Shown: positions 1 to 9,283 of the stretch, piece by piece
Position numbering within the stretch: position 1 is the first letter of the stretch
Layout of the letters: each line of letters begins with the position of its first letter
Source of the DNA: Cohnella nanjingensis
GTDB taxonomy: Bacteria > Bacillota > Bacilli > Paenibacillales > Paenibacillaceae
Direction: 5' to 3'
Length of the DNA: 64,000 nt
Assembly (NCBI RefSeq): GCF_014212125.1
Contig: NZ_JACJVP010000042.1
Location: forward strand, 86,396 to 150,395
Made by a program: the position numbers and the translations under genes
The notes under the pieces: model-generated
Databases searched by the model: none
What the model saw: only the letters and a program-made list of their open reading frames with translations
Told to the model about the DNA's origin: nothing

Positions 1-98
1 AGGAGATGGACCCCGCCGACGCCTATGCGGCGATGCCGTTGGCCGAGCTGGCCATGATCCGCCACGAGCGGCTGTACTCCCGCCTGTTCATGTCTTGA
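1..98 (+). CDS. ureF: Urease accessory protein UreF, C-terminal end (cut by window edge)
   Basis: Only the last 31 codons are present, ending in the residues RHERLYSRLFMS and a TGA stop. That tail, rich in M-x-H-E-R-L-Y-S-R-L, is typical of UreF. UreF forms part of the UreD-UreF-UreG complex that loads nickel into urease. The identification rests on this short tail and on ureG and ureD following directly. The gap to ureG is about 105 bases with no obvious promoter, so it is probably one operon. Confidence 0.7.
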   Translation, partial: EMDPADAYAAMPLAELAMIRHERLYSRLFMS

Positions 99-203
99 AC
101 GCTTTTCGTTCGTCCGGCGGAAGACGATTCGACGATCTCGCCGTTTCTCCGCGAGGGATGCTTCGCGTCCCGAGATAATTTACACGAACTTGGAGGGATT
201 CCG

Positions 204-944
204 ATGATAAACCGAGGCTATGAACACCTGCACCGCCGCGAGACCCGATTGGAGCGGGATCGCTTGCGTTTCCACCGTTTGGACCACGATCACGAGCATC
301 CGGAATGGGAGACGCCCGCGCTGGTGGGCGGACGCCCGCTGCGGATCGGCATCGGCGGCCCGGTCGGATCGGGCAAGACGAAGCTGGTCGAGGTGCTGTC
401 GCTCGCGCTGAAGGAGAAGCTGGATCTGGCCGTCATCACCAACGATATCTATACGAAGGAAGACGCGCGCATCCTGTCCGATTCCGGCTGCCTGCCGCCT
501 GCGCGCATCATCGGCGTCGAGACGGGCGGGTGCCCGCATACGGCGATTCGAGAGGACGCGTCGATGAACTTCGAAGCCGTGGAGGAGCTCGAGAGCCGCT
601 TCCCGAACCTGGAGCTGATCTTGATCGAGAGCGGCGGCGACAATCTGGCGGCGGCGTTCAGCCCGGAGCTGGTCGACCGGTTCATCTACATTATCGACGT
701 GGCGCAAGGCGAGAAGATTCCGCGCAAGGGCGGGCCCGGCATCAGCCGTTCCGACATGCTGATCATCAACAAGATCGACCTCGCGCCGCACGTCGGCGCC
801 AGCCTGGAAGTCATGGCGCACGATTCCCGCCATATGAGGGGGGAGAAGCCGTTCGTGTTCACGAACCTGTTCAGCGGGCAAGGCTTGGATGAAGTGGTGA
901 GCTGGCTGGAGACGGAGGCGGGCCGGCATGCGGCCGCGGTCTGA
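204..944 (+). CDS. ureG: Urease accessory GTPase UreG with His-rich N-terminal extension
   Basis: SIMIBI-class GTPase that powers nickel delivery to apo-urease. The P-loop GPVGSGKT lies at about residues 52-59. It is followed by the ETGGCPH nickel/zinc-binding CPH motif, the ESGGDNL segment and an NKID specificity motif. The start has a GGAGG seven bases upstream. At 246 aa it is longer than the usual ~205 aa because of a ~43-residue leader with six histidines among the first 32 residues; His-rich UreG leaders are known in several bacteria and may hold nickel. It lies after ureF and overlaps ureD by 17 bases, so translation is probably coupled. Identity is secure; the metal role of the leader is inference. 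Confidence 0.95.
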   Translation: MINRGYEHLHRRETRLERDRLRFHRLDHDHEHPEWETPALVGGRPLRIGIGGPVGSGKTKLVEVLSLALKEKLDLAVITNDIYTKEDARILSDSGCLPPARIIGVETGGCPHTAIREDASMNFEAVEELESRFPNLELILIESGGDNLAAAFSPELVDRFIYIIDVAQGEKIPRKGGPGISRSDMLIINKIDLAPHVGASLEVMAHDSRHMRGEKPFVFTNLFSGQGLDEVVSWLETEAGRHAAAV

Positions 945-1884
945 CCGCGACGGGACCGCATCGCCAATCTTCGCCCGACCCGATAACGGTCCGACCGCGG
1001 CAGCCGCCGCAACGAAGCCGCCGCCGTCCGGCTCTGCGGTCTTGGCCGAGCTGCGGGCCGCGGCAACGATGAGCGGCGGCCGTCCGGCGCTTGCGGAGCG
1101 GTACCATACGGCGCCGCTCAAGATCGCCAAGACGTTCGACTTGGACGATACGCCGGTGCCGGCGCTCGGGGTCGTGCAGATGGACGTGTCGCCGGGGCTG
1201 CTGGACGGCGACCGCTACCGGTTCGATTGGCGTCTCGACCCGGGCGCCCGGGTCTATGCGACCAACCAAGCGTATACGCGCGTACATCCGTGTCCCGATG
1301 CGGCGGCGACGGTCGAGCAGCGTTTTCGGCTCGGGGCGGATGCCGTCCTGGAGTGGATGCCCGAGCCGGTCATGCTGTACCGGGACGCGAATTACATTTG
1401 CGACACCGAGATCGAGCTGGCGCGGAACGCCGTCTGCATCGTCTCCGAAGTGTTCTGTCCCGGACGGATCTCGCGCGGCGAGTGCTTCGACTTCGCTTCG
1501 TACGATACCCGCATGCGCGTGACGTACGAAGGAGAGTTGGTCCATTACCAGCGGCAGCGGTGGCAGCCCGAATTCATGCCGCTGACGTCGCCGGGCTGCT
1601 TCGGAGATTATACGCATGTCGGAACGTTGGGGGCGTTCGGCGACCGGATCGGCCAGAAGACGGCCGATGCCGTGCACGACGCGCTCGAGGCGGCGATGCC
1701 GGGCGAGACGAACGTCGTCTGGAGCGTCGCTGCGACGGCCCGGTTCGGACTGGTCGTCATGGCGGCGGGCCGGCGGGGCTGGGAGCTTCAACGCCTCCTC
1801 TTGGCGGCTTGGGATGCCCTGCGTCTGATCTTGTGGGGAGCGGCGCCGCGCAGGCTGTTGAAGGAAGCATGGATGAACGAATAG
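928..1884 (+). CDS. ureD: Urease accessory protein UreD (UreH)
   Basis: Scaffold that binds apo-urease and, with UreF and UreG, forms the nickel-insertion complex in the cytoplasm. The family signature LAERYHTAPLKIAKTF is at about residues 54-69. It is followed by the conserved region with DxSPGLLxGD and the central TNQAYTRVHP segment. The first ~50 residues are an Ala/Pro-rich stretch without family similarity, so the true start could be internal. The annotated ATG overlaps the end of ureG, which favours coupling. A perfect 19-bp hairpin follows the stop, so this is probably the last urease gene. Confidence 0.9.
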   Translation: MRPRSDRDGTASPIFARPDNGPTAAAAATKPPPSGSAVLAELRAAATMSGGRPALAERYHTAPLKIAKTFDLDDTPVPALGVVQMDVSPGLLDGDRYRFDWRLDPGARVYATNQAYTRVHPCPDAAATVEQRFRLGADAVLEWMPEPVMLYRDANYICDTEIELARNAVCIVSEVFCPGRISRGECFDFASYDTRMRVTYEGELVHYQRQRWQPEFMPLTSPGCFGDYTHVGTLGAFGDRIGQKTADAVHDALEAAMPGETNVVWSVAATARFGLVVMAAGRRGWELQRLLLAAWDALRLILWGAAPRRLLKEAWMNE

Positions 1885-1898
1885 CAGCGCCTAAGCAA

Positions 1899-1958
1899 GA
1901 GAAGGGGGATATTCCGCGCAGCCGGGTCAAGCCGGTCATGCGGAATATCCCCCTTCTC
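1899..1958. terminator. Bidirectional terminator-like hairpin between ureD and the exonuclease
   Basis: A perfect 19-bp inverted repeat (1899-1917 and 1940-1958) around a 22-base loop lies between two convergent genes. There is no long T-run on either side, but position and stem strength fit a shared terminator. Confidence 0.6.
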
Positions 1959-1961
1959 AGT

Positions 1962-2630
1962 TCAGGTCGGGTTGGGATCGTCGGGAATGAGCCGGGCCAG
2001 TCCGGCGAACGGCAAGTTCTCGAAGTAGTCCGTCTTGTAGACGACCTCCGACTCGAGCTTCGTCTCTTCCGTCAGCTTGTTGCGCCGGAATTGCAGGCGG
2101 TCGAACAGCTTGACGAGGATCTGCGCCGTATTGAGCGCGTCGTCCAGCGCCCGGTGGTGGGAGCCGGAGAAAGGGATCTCCAGCATCTCCAGCGCCGGCT
2201 TCAGCCCCATCTGCTGATGCTTCTCCAGCTTGAAGATCTTGGAGAGCATCTTCTGGAGATTGTTGTGATTGACGACCCAATCGGTCGGGATATGATGTTG
2301 TCTGCATTCCTGGACCAGCTGGCGCTGATCGTCCGGGCCCCAGGCGCAGAGATAGTAATCTTCGGATCCGATCCAGGCGGCGAAGTCGCGGACGACGTCC
2401 GCCAGCGTGCCCGCCGCGTTCACGTCATCCTGCGTAATGCCCGTGAACGAGGTGGTGTCCGCGGTCAGCTGCGGCGCAACGACCGGTTTGACGAACGATT
2501 GGAACGTGCCGGCGATGCCCAGGACGCCTTCGACCGCTTGCACCTTCGCGGCGCCGATCTCGATGATTTCCGCGATCTGTCCTTTTTTGCGCCGGACCGT
2601 CATCTCCAGATCGTAGACGATATAAGTCAA
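1962..2630 (-). CDS. DEDDh-family 3'-5' exonuclease (KapD-like)
   Basis: RNase T / DNA polymerase III epsilon superfamily exonuclease. The Exo I motif YDLE is at the N-terminus (Asp and Glu two apart). A middle motif WGPDDQR and a C-terminal SHHRALDDA (His and Asp five apart) complete the DEDDh metal site. A start at the TTG at 2630 gives 223 aa with GAGGTG just upstream and begins directly with the catalytic strand; an upstream ATG at 2675 would add residues without family similarity. The closest family is the KapD/ERI-1-like exonucleases of spore formers. Whether the substrate is RNA or DNA cannot be told from sequence. Confidence 0.8.
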   Translation of the reverse strand: MTYIVYDLEMTVRRKKGQIAEIIEIGAAKVQAVEGVLGIAGTFQSFVKPVVAPQLTADTTSFTGITQDDVNAAGTLADVVRDFAAWIGSEDYYLCAWGPDDQRQLVQECRQHHIPTDWVVNHNNLQKMLSKIFKLEKHQQMGLKPALEMLEIPFSGSHHRALDDALNTAQILVKLFDRLQFRRNKLTEETKLESEVVYKTDYFENLPFAGLARLIPDDPNPT

Positions 2631-2708
2631 TTGCAACACCTCAAGTGAATCAATGAATATAGAGCGGCAAACCATACCTTGTTATTATAGACTTCCTGCA
2701 TTCGTTTG

Positions 2709-2840
2709 TCATGATCCGATCCGACGCTGCGGCCCCTCCGCGAAGAAGAACAGGATCACCCCGAGAAACGAGGCGAGATCCATCCAGCCGTCCGCGCGGA
2801 CGAGACCTTTGACGGTGTCCGACTCGGAAAGGCCGGTCAT
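2709..2840 (-). CDS. Small hypothetical ORF overlapping the stop of the GH2 remnant
   Basis: A 43-codon frame starts at an ATG that overlaps the TGA of the GH2 remnant (ATGA), the arrangement of a translationally coupled gene. The predicted peptide has one hydrophobic stretch in the middle (LASFLGVILFFF). I recognise no family. It may be the start of a gene whose remainder was lost in the local rearrangement, or chance. Confidence 0.3.
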   Translation of the reverse strand: MTGLSESDTVKGLVRADGWMDLASFLGVILFFFAEGPQRRIGS

Positions 2841-4240
2841 CGGAATTGAAACCACTTCAGATGAAAATGACTGCCCGGTAAAAACACGAAGGTGACCGTC
2901 TGGGCGCCGGCGATCCGTTCCAGGTCGAATTCACGTTCGCGGTAACCGTCCGAATACGCGAACTCCACGATCTGCTTGCTCTCGCCTTCGGGTCCGCTGA
3001 ACAGGAGATGGAGGGTATTGTTGGCCGAAGGGGAGTGTCCGCAGAGGACGAGCTTCGCGCTGCCTCTCTCTCCGAAGTCCATGTCCTCAAAGACGAGGGA
3101 GACGTTGTTCCCGATATTTTCGACGGCCTCGTCCGCGAGCGTGAAGGAATCTCCGTAAATGCGGTCGTTCTCTAGGGCGCTCAGACGCGCGTAAGCCTTC
3201 TCCGCCATGTTGAACTGAAATCCCTTCAGGTGGATTTTCCGGCGCAGCACGAAGCTAAGGGAAGTTATGCCCTGCAATCGTCGAGGCAGACGGTAAGTCG
3301 CTTCCTGATAGACATTCCATCTCGACGGCTTCTGATAGGTGACCGTGGACAGCCGTTCGGCGCCTTGTTCGCCGGGGATGCCTTCCCAGATCTCGATGGG
3401 AAACGCCTCGCCGTCCAGGGAGAAGACGGGGAGCGCGATCTCGTCGGCGCCGTAGCTTCCGAAGTCGACTTTCTCGAAGACGATCCGGCTCTCCTCGTCT
3501 CTCGCCGTCGCGACGCCCCGTTCGTTGCCGTTGGTCAGGTTCCGGCTGGCTTCGCTATGATAGCCCGCGGACACGAATTCGTACGGATTCAAGTGCGCCT
3601 GGCCCAGGCCTGCGATCTGCAGCTCCATTTGCGCGTACAGTTTGATCTTGTCGGAACCGTTGTTCGTGGCGCAGCGAATATAGACATTCCCGTCGCCCAA
3701 GGCCGTGACGACGGCTTCGTGGCCGTTCGTCTGCAGGGTGGCGATGTTGGCGTCGACGCCGGCCGCGTTGGTGATCCGCCATTGGACGTCCGGGTACGCG
3801 GCGTCGGCGGGATGGAGGCGAACCCGGATCGGGATGCTCCGTTGGTCTGGGTGGGGCCGGTTGCCCTCCGGACAGAGAATCTCCAGCTTGCGAACCGGAA
3901 TATCGGCGGCTTGCACCTCCATCGTATTCGGTCCCGTTTCCAATGGGGCGGCGGAGCCGATCCCGTAGAGCGTAATTTCGTCGTCTCCGCCGTTTGCCGG
4001 CAACGGCGGAACGGACGTCAAGCCGAGCTCGCCCGACCGGAGTCCCGGCGACACCGCCCGCACGACGACGTCGCCGGCCTCCGCGGCGGAGGCGACGACG
4101 GCCAACGGTTTGCCGCTGAACAGCCTGCGGCTCTCGCCTTTGTACGAATCGTAATCGGTACTGTCTCCGTTATCCGGGCCGACCAGACGGCCCGGACCTT
4201 CGACAGTCACGCGAACGCGGTTGTTCGCGTTCGCGACACG
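2837..4240 (-). pseudogene. C-terminal remnant of a GH2 beta-galactosidase-type glycosidase
   Basis: About 467 codons read without interruption but lack the catalytic barrel and any start of their own. The recognisable part opens with ANANNRVRVTVEGPGRLVG and DNGDSTDYDSYKG, the hallmark of the C-terminal beta-sandwich region of bacterial GH2 beta-galactosidases (DUF4982-type). An Ig-like part follows, then two similar CBM6-like jelly-roll repeats, each with a 'vFexxDFGxxG' strand and ending 'HLKGFQF' or 'HLKWFQF'. The frame runs on upstream to 4486, but those codons are antisense to a lipoprotein gene. The break therefore lies near 4240, at that gene's ribosome binding site. No promoter for this remnant is apparent. 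Confidence 0.75.
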
Positions 4241-4252
4241 GGAGGTACGAGT

Positions 4253-4553
4253 ATGAAGAGATGGGGCAAAGCAGCGGGAATCGTATTGGCGGCAACGATG
4301 GCGGCTGGATTGGCAGCGTGCCAGAGCGGCGGCGGCAAGGAGAAGGAGACGACCGGCGCGCCGCCGTCGGGCAGCGCCGCCGCAGGGCCGAGCGGATTGG
4401 AAGCCGCCCAGGATTACGCGTTCGGTGAGGGGACGACCTTTCATGCCAACGAGCCGGTCACTTACTCCATGATGTACAGCGATCACCAGCGATCGCTATG
4501 CAAAGATGGCGAACGATATTTTCGCCCAAACGAAAAGCACCCTCGGTTACTGA
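4253..4553 (+). pseudogene. Internally deleted extracellular sugar-binding lipoprotein
   Basis: The gene starts at an ATG with GGGAGG upstream and encodes a lipoprotein signal peptide with lipobox LAAC. A Ser/Gly/Pro linker follows, then FGEGTTFHANEPVTYSMMYSD, which is the N-terminal start of large carbohydrate-binding ABC lipoproteins. After about 77 codons the frame is lost. A second frame from 4491 encodes a plausible family C-terminus (MANDIFAQTKSTLGY, stop at 4551-4553). Most of the gene has thus been removed, joining start to end out of frame. A 7-base direct repeat AGCGATC flanks the joint (4478-4484 and 4488-4494). Confidence 0.7.
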
Positions 4554-4602
4554 GCCGGGCTGGAAAAGAGAGCCGAACGGCGGTCGGAGCATCCTGTCAA
4601 TC

Positions 4603-4637
4603 AAGCGTCCCTTGTCGCATTTAGACAAGGGACGCTT
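4603..4637. repeat. Hairpin repeat, copy 1 (14-bp perfect stem)
   Basis: Arms AAGCGTCCCTTGTC and its exact complement surround a 7-base loop and are followed by TGCGTTT. A near-identical hairpin occurs at 5280-5313 downstream of the intact sigK. This copy lies beside the partial sigK copy, so it was probably duplicated with it. It could act as a bidirectional terminator. Confidence 0.65.
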
Positions 4638-4705
4638 TGCGTTTATTTGCCTTGAATGGCCTAGCGCGTGTCTTGAGGCCAGCGAAAAGAAGACTGCAAA
4701 TGTAT

Positions 4706-4833
4706 AATATCTTGGAGCGTGATCTCGTTGCCTTCTTTGTCCGTACCGATGGGGTCGTGGAGCGAGACGTCCTTGCGTTTTTTTTGAGCAAGCGCAGGCG
4801 CATCAGAATTTCGTATTCGATACAACGGGCCGC
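4706..4833 (-). pseudogene. Partial duplicate of sigK
   Basis: This 128-base stretch matches 5668-5796 inside the intact sigK at roughly 90% identity by eye, with a one-base length difference in the T-run. It corresponds to the region encoding about AARCIENEILMHLRSLKK onward, in the same minus orientation. The length change shifts the frame after LKK. Both ends of sigK are missing, so no functional product is possible. It abuts the first unit of the 51-bp repeat array. Confidence 0.8.
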
Positions 4834-5033
4834 CGGAGCGTGGGATAGCAGGCTGTAACCCGAAAAAATCGGGTTACGTGCCGCCGGAGCGTAGGATAGC
4901 AGGCTGTAACCCGAAAATATCGGGTTACATGCCGCCGGAACGTAGGATAGCAGGCTGTAACCCGAAAATATCGGGTTACATGCAGCCGGAGCGTGTGTTA
5001 GCGTGCTGTAACCCGAAAAAATCGGGTTACAAA
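4830..5033. repeat. Four tandem 51-bp units, each with a 9-bp hairpin
   Basis: Units are 4830-4880, 4881-4931, 4932-4982 and 4983-5033. Each opens with a form of CCGCCGGAGCGTAGGATAG and ends with the palindrome GTAACCCGA, five A-rich bases, TCGGGTTAC. Units 2 and 3 are almost identical; unit 4 is the most diverged. Loop bases vary (AAAAA or AAATA) while both stem arms stay intact. Because 51 is a multiple of three, one frame reads as repeated 17-residue peptides, but there is no ribosome binding site. Bases 5034-5279 hold only a small GGGCTATAGCCC palindrome and no recognisable gene. Confidence 0.9.
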
Positions 5034-5279
5034 TACCGCCCGGCGCTGGTTAAAGGGCTATAGCCCAAAAAAATAGACAATTTGCGAGAAAGCCGTGCTG
5101 AGGTGCGAAAGGCGGACAAACAGCCTTATAGTTTGCGACACCTCCAGAATGAAAATAGGCGGTTTTGCGCGGCGCAAAAAAGTCTTGGGTTCATGTGCGT
5201 TCTGATAATATGAAGAAATTCACTGATGTATGGGTCTGCATCTGTTCGTTCCTTCAGACGACAGAAATGCATCCCAAAC

Positions 5280-5313
5280 AAGCGTCCCTTATCGATCTCG
5301 ATAAGGGACGCTT
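5280..5313. repeat. Hairpin repeat, copy 2, downstream of sigK
   Basis: A perfect 16-bp stem (AAGCGTCCCTTATCGA and its complement) is followed by TTGCGTTT. It sits about 100 bases beyond the sigK stop and is the likely sigK terminator. It differs from the copy at 4603-4637 only in the inner stem and loop. Confidence 0.65.
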
Positions 5314-5409
5314 TGCGTTTCCTTCATGGAACGGACGTGCATCGCGGGTGCCGGCGGACGACGTCGCCTACGCGCCGTCCTGCCTTGGGGATCGGGGACC
5401 GGCGCGATG

Positions 5410-6111
5410 TTACCGCTTCGCCTTGTAGAACTCGTGATACAGCTTCATCAGGGCGCGCTTCTCGATCCGCGATACGTACGAGCGGGAGATGCCGAGCTCC
5501 CGCGCGATCTCGCGCTGCGTCCGCTCATCCCCTCCGCCGTCCAGGCCGAAGCGCCCCCGAATGACCTCCTGCTCGCGGTCGTCGAGAATGTCCAGGTTCT
5601 GATAAATTTTGCTCTTCTCGATCTTGAGCTGAACCTTTTCGACGACTTCGTCAGGTTCGGTCCCTAGAATATCTTGCAGCGTGATCTCGTTGCCTTCCTT
5701 GTCCGTTCCGATGGGGTCGTGGAGCGAGACGTCCTTGCGCGTTTTTTTGAGCGAGCGCAGGTGCATCAGAATTTCGTTCTCGATGCAACGGGCCGCGAAC
5801 GTCGCGAGCTTCGTGCCTTTGCCGACTTGGAAGCTCTCGATCGCTTTGATCAGGCCGATCGTCCCGATGGAGATGAGATCCTCCAGATCTTCGCCGGTAT
5901 TGTCGAATTTCTTGACGATGTGCGCCACGAGCCGCAGATTGTGTTCGATCAGCAGGTTGCGCGAGTGCGGGCTGCCTTCCGCCAGCCGCGACAAATGCAG
6001 CGCTTCTTCTTCGTCGGTCAGAGGCTGGGGAAACGCGTTGTTTTTCACATACGAGACGAGCAGCGACAGCTGCTTCAGGAATAGCGCGAGCGTCGTGATA
6101 AATCCGGGCAC
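5410..6111 (-). CDS. sigK: RNA polymerase sigma-K factor (mother-cell, late sporulation)
   Basis: Sigma-70 family factor that directs late mother-cell transcription (coat and cortex genes). The N-terminus MPGFITTLALFLKQLSLLVSYVKNN is the pro-sequence and start of pro-sigma-K, which is normally removed by SpoIVFB. Region 2 (HNLRLVAHIVKKF, EDLISIGTIGLIKAIESF) and the region 4 helix-turn-helix (REIARELGISRSYVSRIEKRA) are intact. At 233 aa it is full length and uninterrupted, unlike the split sigK of B. subtilis. The start is GTG with GGAGGTGA upstream. A partial duplicate lies about 0.9 kb further on at 4706-4833. Confidence 0.95.
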   Translation of the reverse strand: MPGFITTLALFLKQLSLLVSYVKNNAFPQPLTDEEEALHLSRLAEGSPHSRNLLIEHNLRLVAHIVKKFDNTGEDLEDLISIGTIGLIKAIESFQVGKGTKLATFAARCIENEILMHLRSLKKTRKDVSLHDPIGTDKEGNEITLQDILGTEPDEVVEKVQLKIEKSKIYQNLDILDDREQEVIRGRFGLDGGGDERTQREIARELGISRSYVSRIEKRALMKLYHEFYKAKR

Positions 6112-6357
6112 GGATCGGTCACCTCCGGCAGAATGGTCGAACGGGCGAAACGAAGCATTACCATTCTATGTGGGTCATCGCCTACGCGTGCCTGTACGGA
6201 CGAACGGTGTCAGAAAAAAGCGGGAGTCTTCAGAAATCCTTCATTTTTTCCCCGGACGGTTCCTCAGATTTGCCGTGTACGCTGAGTCCATCGGCTTCAA
6301 GAGGAGCCGCGATATCGGCAGAGAGAAGCGAACGGGACATGAAGGAGGCAGCGATCG

Positions 6358-6828
6358 ATGACGGAGACGATTCACGCCATGCTCGATAGCTGGGGCTACG
6401 TTTTTTTGTTTCTGGCCTTCTGTTTGGGGCCCTTCGGCATTCCGGTGCCGAACGAGATTACGATCCTCACCGCCAGCGGGCTCGCGAACGCCGGGCTGCT
6501 CGACCCTTGGTCGGTCTACGGGGTCATCGCGTCGGGTCTGTTCGTCGCGGTCAACGCGGGATACGCGCTGGGACGGCTGTTCGGCGCCGGCCTGATCGCC
6601 CGCATCCGGCAGGCGAGGCTGCGCCGCTATGCGGAACGCGGCAGCCGGCTGTTGGACCGATTCGGCTCGATCGCGCTGCTGCTGGCCTTCTTCATCCCCG
6701 TCGTACGCTACGTCATGCCGCTGCTCGCTGGCGCGGGCGGGCTGCGCTACCGGACTTTCGCCTTATACGCCTACGCCGGCATGCTCGTTTGGACTTTGCT
6801 GTTCTTTGGGATCGGGATGATCGGATGA
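6358..6828 (+). CDS. DedA-family membrane protein
   Basis: A 156-residue integral membrane protein with the DedA features: an early GPFGIPVPNEITILTASG segment (the conserved P-x-P-x-E motif), a middle hydrophobic stretch, a basic loop, and FFIPVVRYVMPLLAGAGG, the conserved Arg/Pro/Gly region. DedA proteins act in lipid translocation and membrane homeostasis, and some recycle undecaprenyl phosphate. The start has AAGGAGG nine bases upstream. It is shorter than typical DedA proteins (~200 aa). It is followed 16 bases later by a phospholipid-methyltransferase-like gene and then a two-component system, suggesting a joint envelope role. Confidence 0.85.
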   Translation: MTETIHAMLDSWGYVFLFLAFCLGPFGIPVPNEITILTASGLANAGLLDPWSVYGVIASGLFVAVNAGYALGRLFGAGLIARIRQARLRRYAERGSRLLDRFGSIALLLAFFIPVVRYVMPLLAGAGGLRYRTFALYAYAGMLVWTLLFFGIGMIG

Positions 6829-6844
6829 AGGGGAGAAGCGGAAC

Positions 6845-7417
6845 ATGATCAAAGAGCGTTGGCTGTTTATGAAGAAATTTTTGGAGAACCCGAAGCAGGT
6901 CGGCAGCTTAACCCCAAGCTCCGTCTATCTGGCGCGGAGCATGGCCGGGGCGGTCCAATGGAATGAAGTGCGCGCTTTTGCCGAGCTGGGCGCCGGGACG
7001 GGAGCGATCACCCGCTGTCTCGACAAGATGCGCTACGACGATACCGCCGGGTATCTATTCGAGAAAAATCCGGCGATGCGGCGCCGCCTGGCGGAGGCGT
7101 ATCCGCACTTCCGGTGTCATGCGGACGCGCTGGAGATGTCCGAGCTCCTGCGGCGGGAGGGGGTGCCGGCCTTCGATTGCATCTTCAGCGGCCTGCCGTT
7201 TTTCAACTTCGAGCAGCGTCTTCGCGACCAACTGCTGTCGCAAGTCCGACAGTCGCTCGCCCCGGACGGACAGTTCGTCGCGTTCCAGTATTCCTTGCAG
7301 ATGCGCAAGCAGTTCGCCCGTCATTTCGACGTGCAGGCGCTGCGTTTCGTGCCGATCAACTTCCCGCCCGCATTCGTCTACGTGTGCAGGAGAAATCCGA
7401 ATCGAATGGAATATTGA
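6845..7417 (+). CDS. PmtA-like class I SAM-dependent methyltransferase
   Basis: A 190-residue class I methyltransferase. The N-terminus MKKFLENPKQVGSLTPSS resembles phospholipid N-methyltransferases (PmtA), where this segment contacts the membrane. SAM motif I is FAELGAGTGAITRCL, followed by an acidic motif II near FEKNP and the motif IV-like FSGLPFFN. The C-terminal FVPINFPPAFVYVCRR also fits PmtA and the related KsgA-fold enzymes. The substrate (phosphatidylethanolamine or another acceptor) cannot be read from sequence. It lies between dedA and a two-component system with short gaps. Confidence 0.7.
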   Translation: MIKERWLFMKKFLENPKQVGSLTPSSVYLARSMAGAVQWNEVRAFAELGAGTGAITRCLDKMRYDDTAGYLFEKNPAMRRRLAEAYPHFRCHADALEMSELLRREGVPAFDCIFSGLPFFNFEQRLRDQLLSQVRQSLAPDGQFVAFQYSLQMRKQFARHFDVQALRFVPINFPPAFVYVCRRNPNRMEY

Positions 7418-7452
7418 GAGTATGCCGAAGTCACAATCCGCGGAGGGCACCG

Positions 7453-8137
7453 ATGAGCAAAGAGACCGTCCTGGTCGTCGACGACGAGCCGGAGATTCGG
7501 GATGTCATCCATATGTATCTGCGCAACGAAGGCTATAACGCCCTCGAAGCGGCGGACGGGGAGCAGGCGCTGCGGCTGCTCCGGTCCGACCCTTCCGTCC
7601 GTCTGGTCATCCTCGATATTATGATGCCGAAGATGGACGGCTTCCTCACCTGCATGAAGATGCGGGAGATCTCCCAAGTCCCGATCATCATGCTGTCCGC
7701 CAGAGAGACGGACATGGACAAGATCACCGGCCTTACGACGGGCGCGGACGACTACGTGTCGAAGCCGTTCAATCCGCTGGAGCTGATGGCCAGAGTCAAG
7801 GCGCAGCTCCGCAGGCAGAACTATTCCGCCCAGGAGCAGGCGGCGGACGACATCATCGCGATCGGCGATCTGATCGTCGACAAAGCCAAGCACGCGGTGA
7901 CGGCGAACGGCCGCCCCGTCGCGCTGACGCCGCTGGAGTTCGCGATCCTCGCGCTGCTGGCCAGCCGGCGGGGACAGGTGTTCGGCGCCGAGAAGATCTA
8001 CGAAGCCGTTTGGCGGGAGCCTTTCGGCTATACGGACAATACGGTCATGGTCCATATCCGCAACATCCGGGAGAAGATCGAACCGAATCCGAAGGAACCG
8101 CAATACATCAAGACCGTATGGGGGGTCGGATACAAAA

Positions 8138-8145
<8 letters not shown>
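7453..8145 (+). CDS. OmpR-family response regulator
   Basis: A 230-residue regulator. The receiver domain has acidic residues DDE near the N-terminus, phospho-acceptor Asp55 in LVILDIMMPKMDG, and the conserved Lys in SKPFNPLEL. The C-terminal winged helix (LTPLEFAILALLASRRGQVF, then DNTVMVHIRNIREKIE) is of the OmpR/PhoB type and close to VanR-like regulators. The start ATG has GGAGGG six bases upstream. It overlaps the kinase gene by eight bases, so the pair is translated together. It may regulate its own operon or the preceding membrane genes; no binding site was identified. Confidence 0.9.
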
Positions 8146-9193
<1,048 letters not shown>

Positions 9194-9283
9194 TCCCCAT
9201 TTTTTTCCCCTCATAACTCCCCCCTCTCCTGACAAATAATGAGTGAGACGACATGTTTAACTGGAAGGGGGGACCTGCGCTAG

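Noticed and set aside
4830..5033. CRISPR array
   Set aside because: Repeats are directly adjacent with no unique spacers, and no cas genes are nearby.
4878..5063. Frame with 17-residue peptide repeats
   Set aside because: It follows from a 51-bp repeat (a multiple of three); there is no ribosome binding site, and hairpin conservation explains the pattern better.
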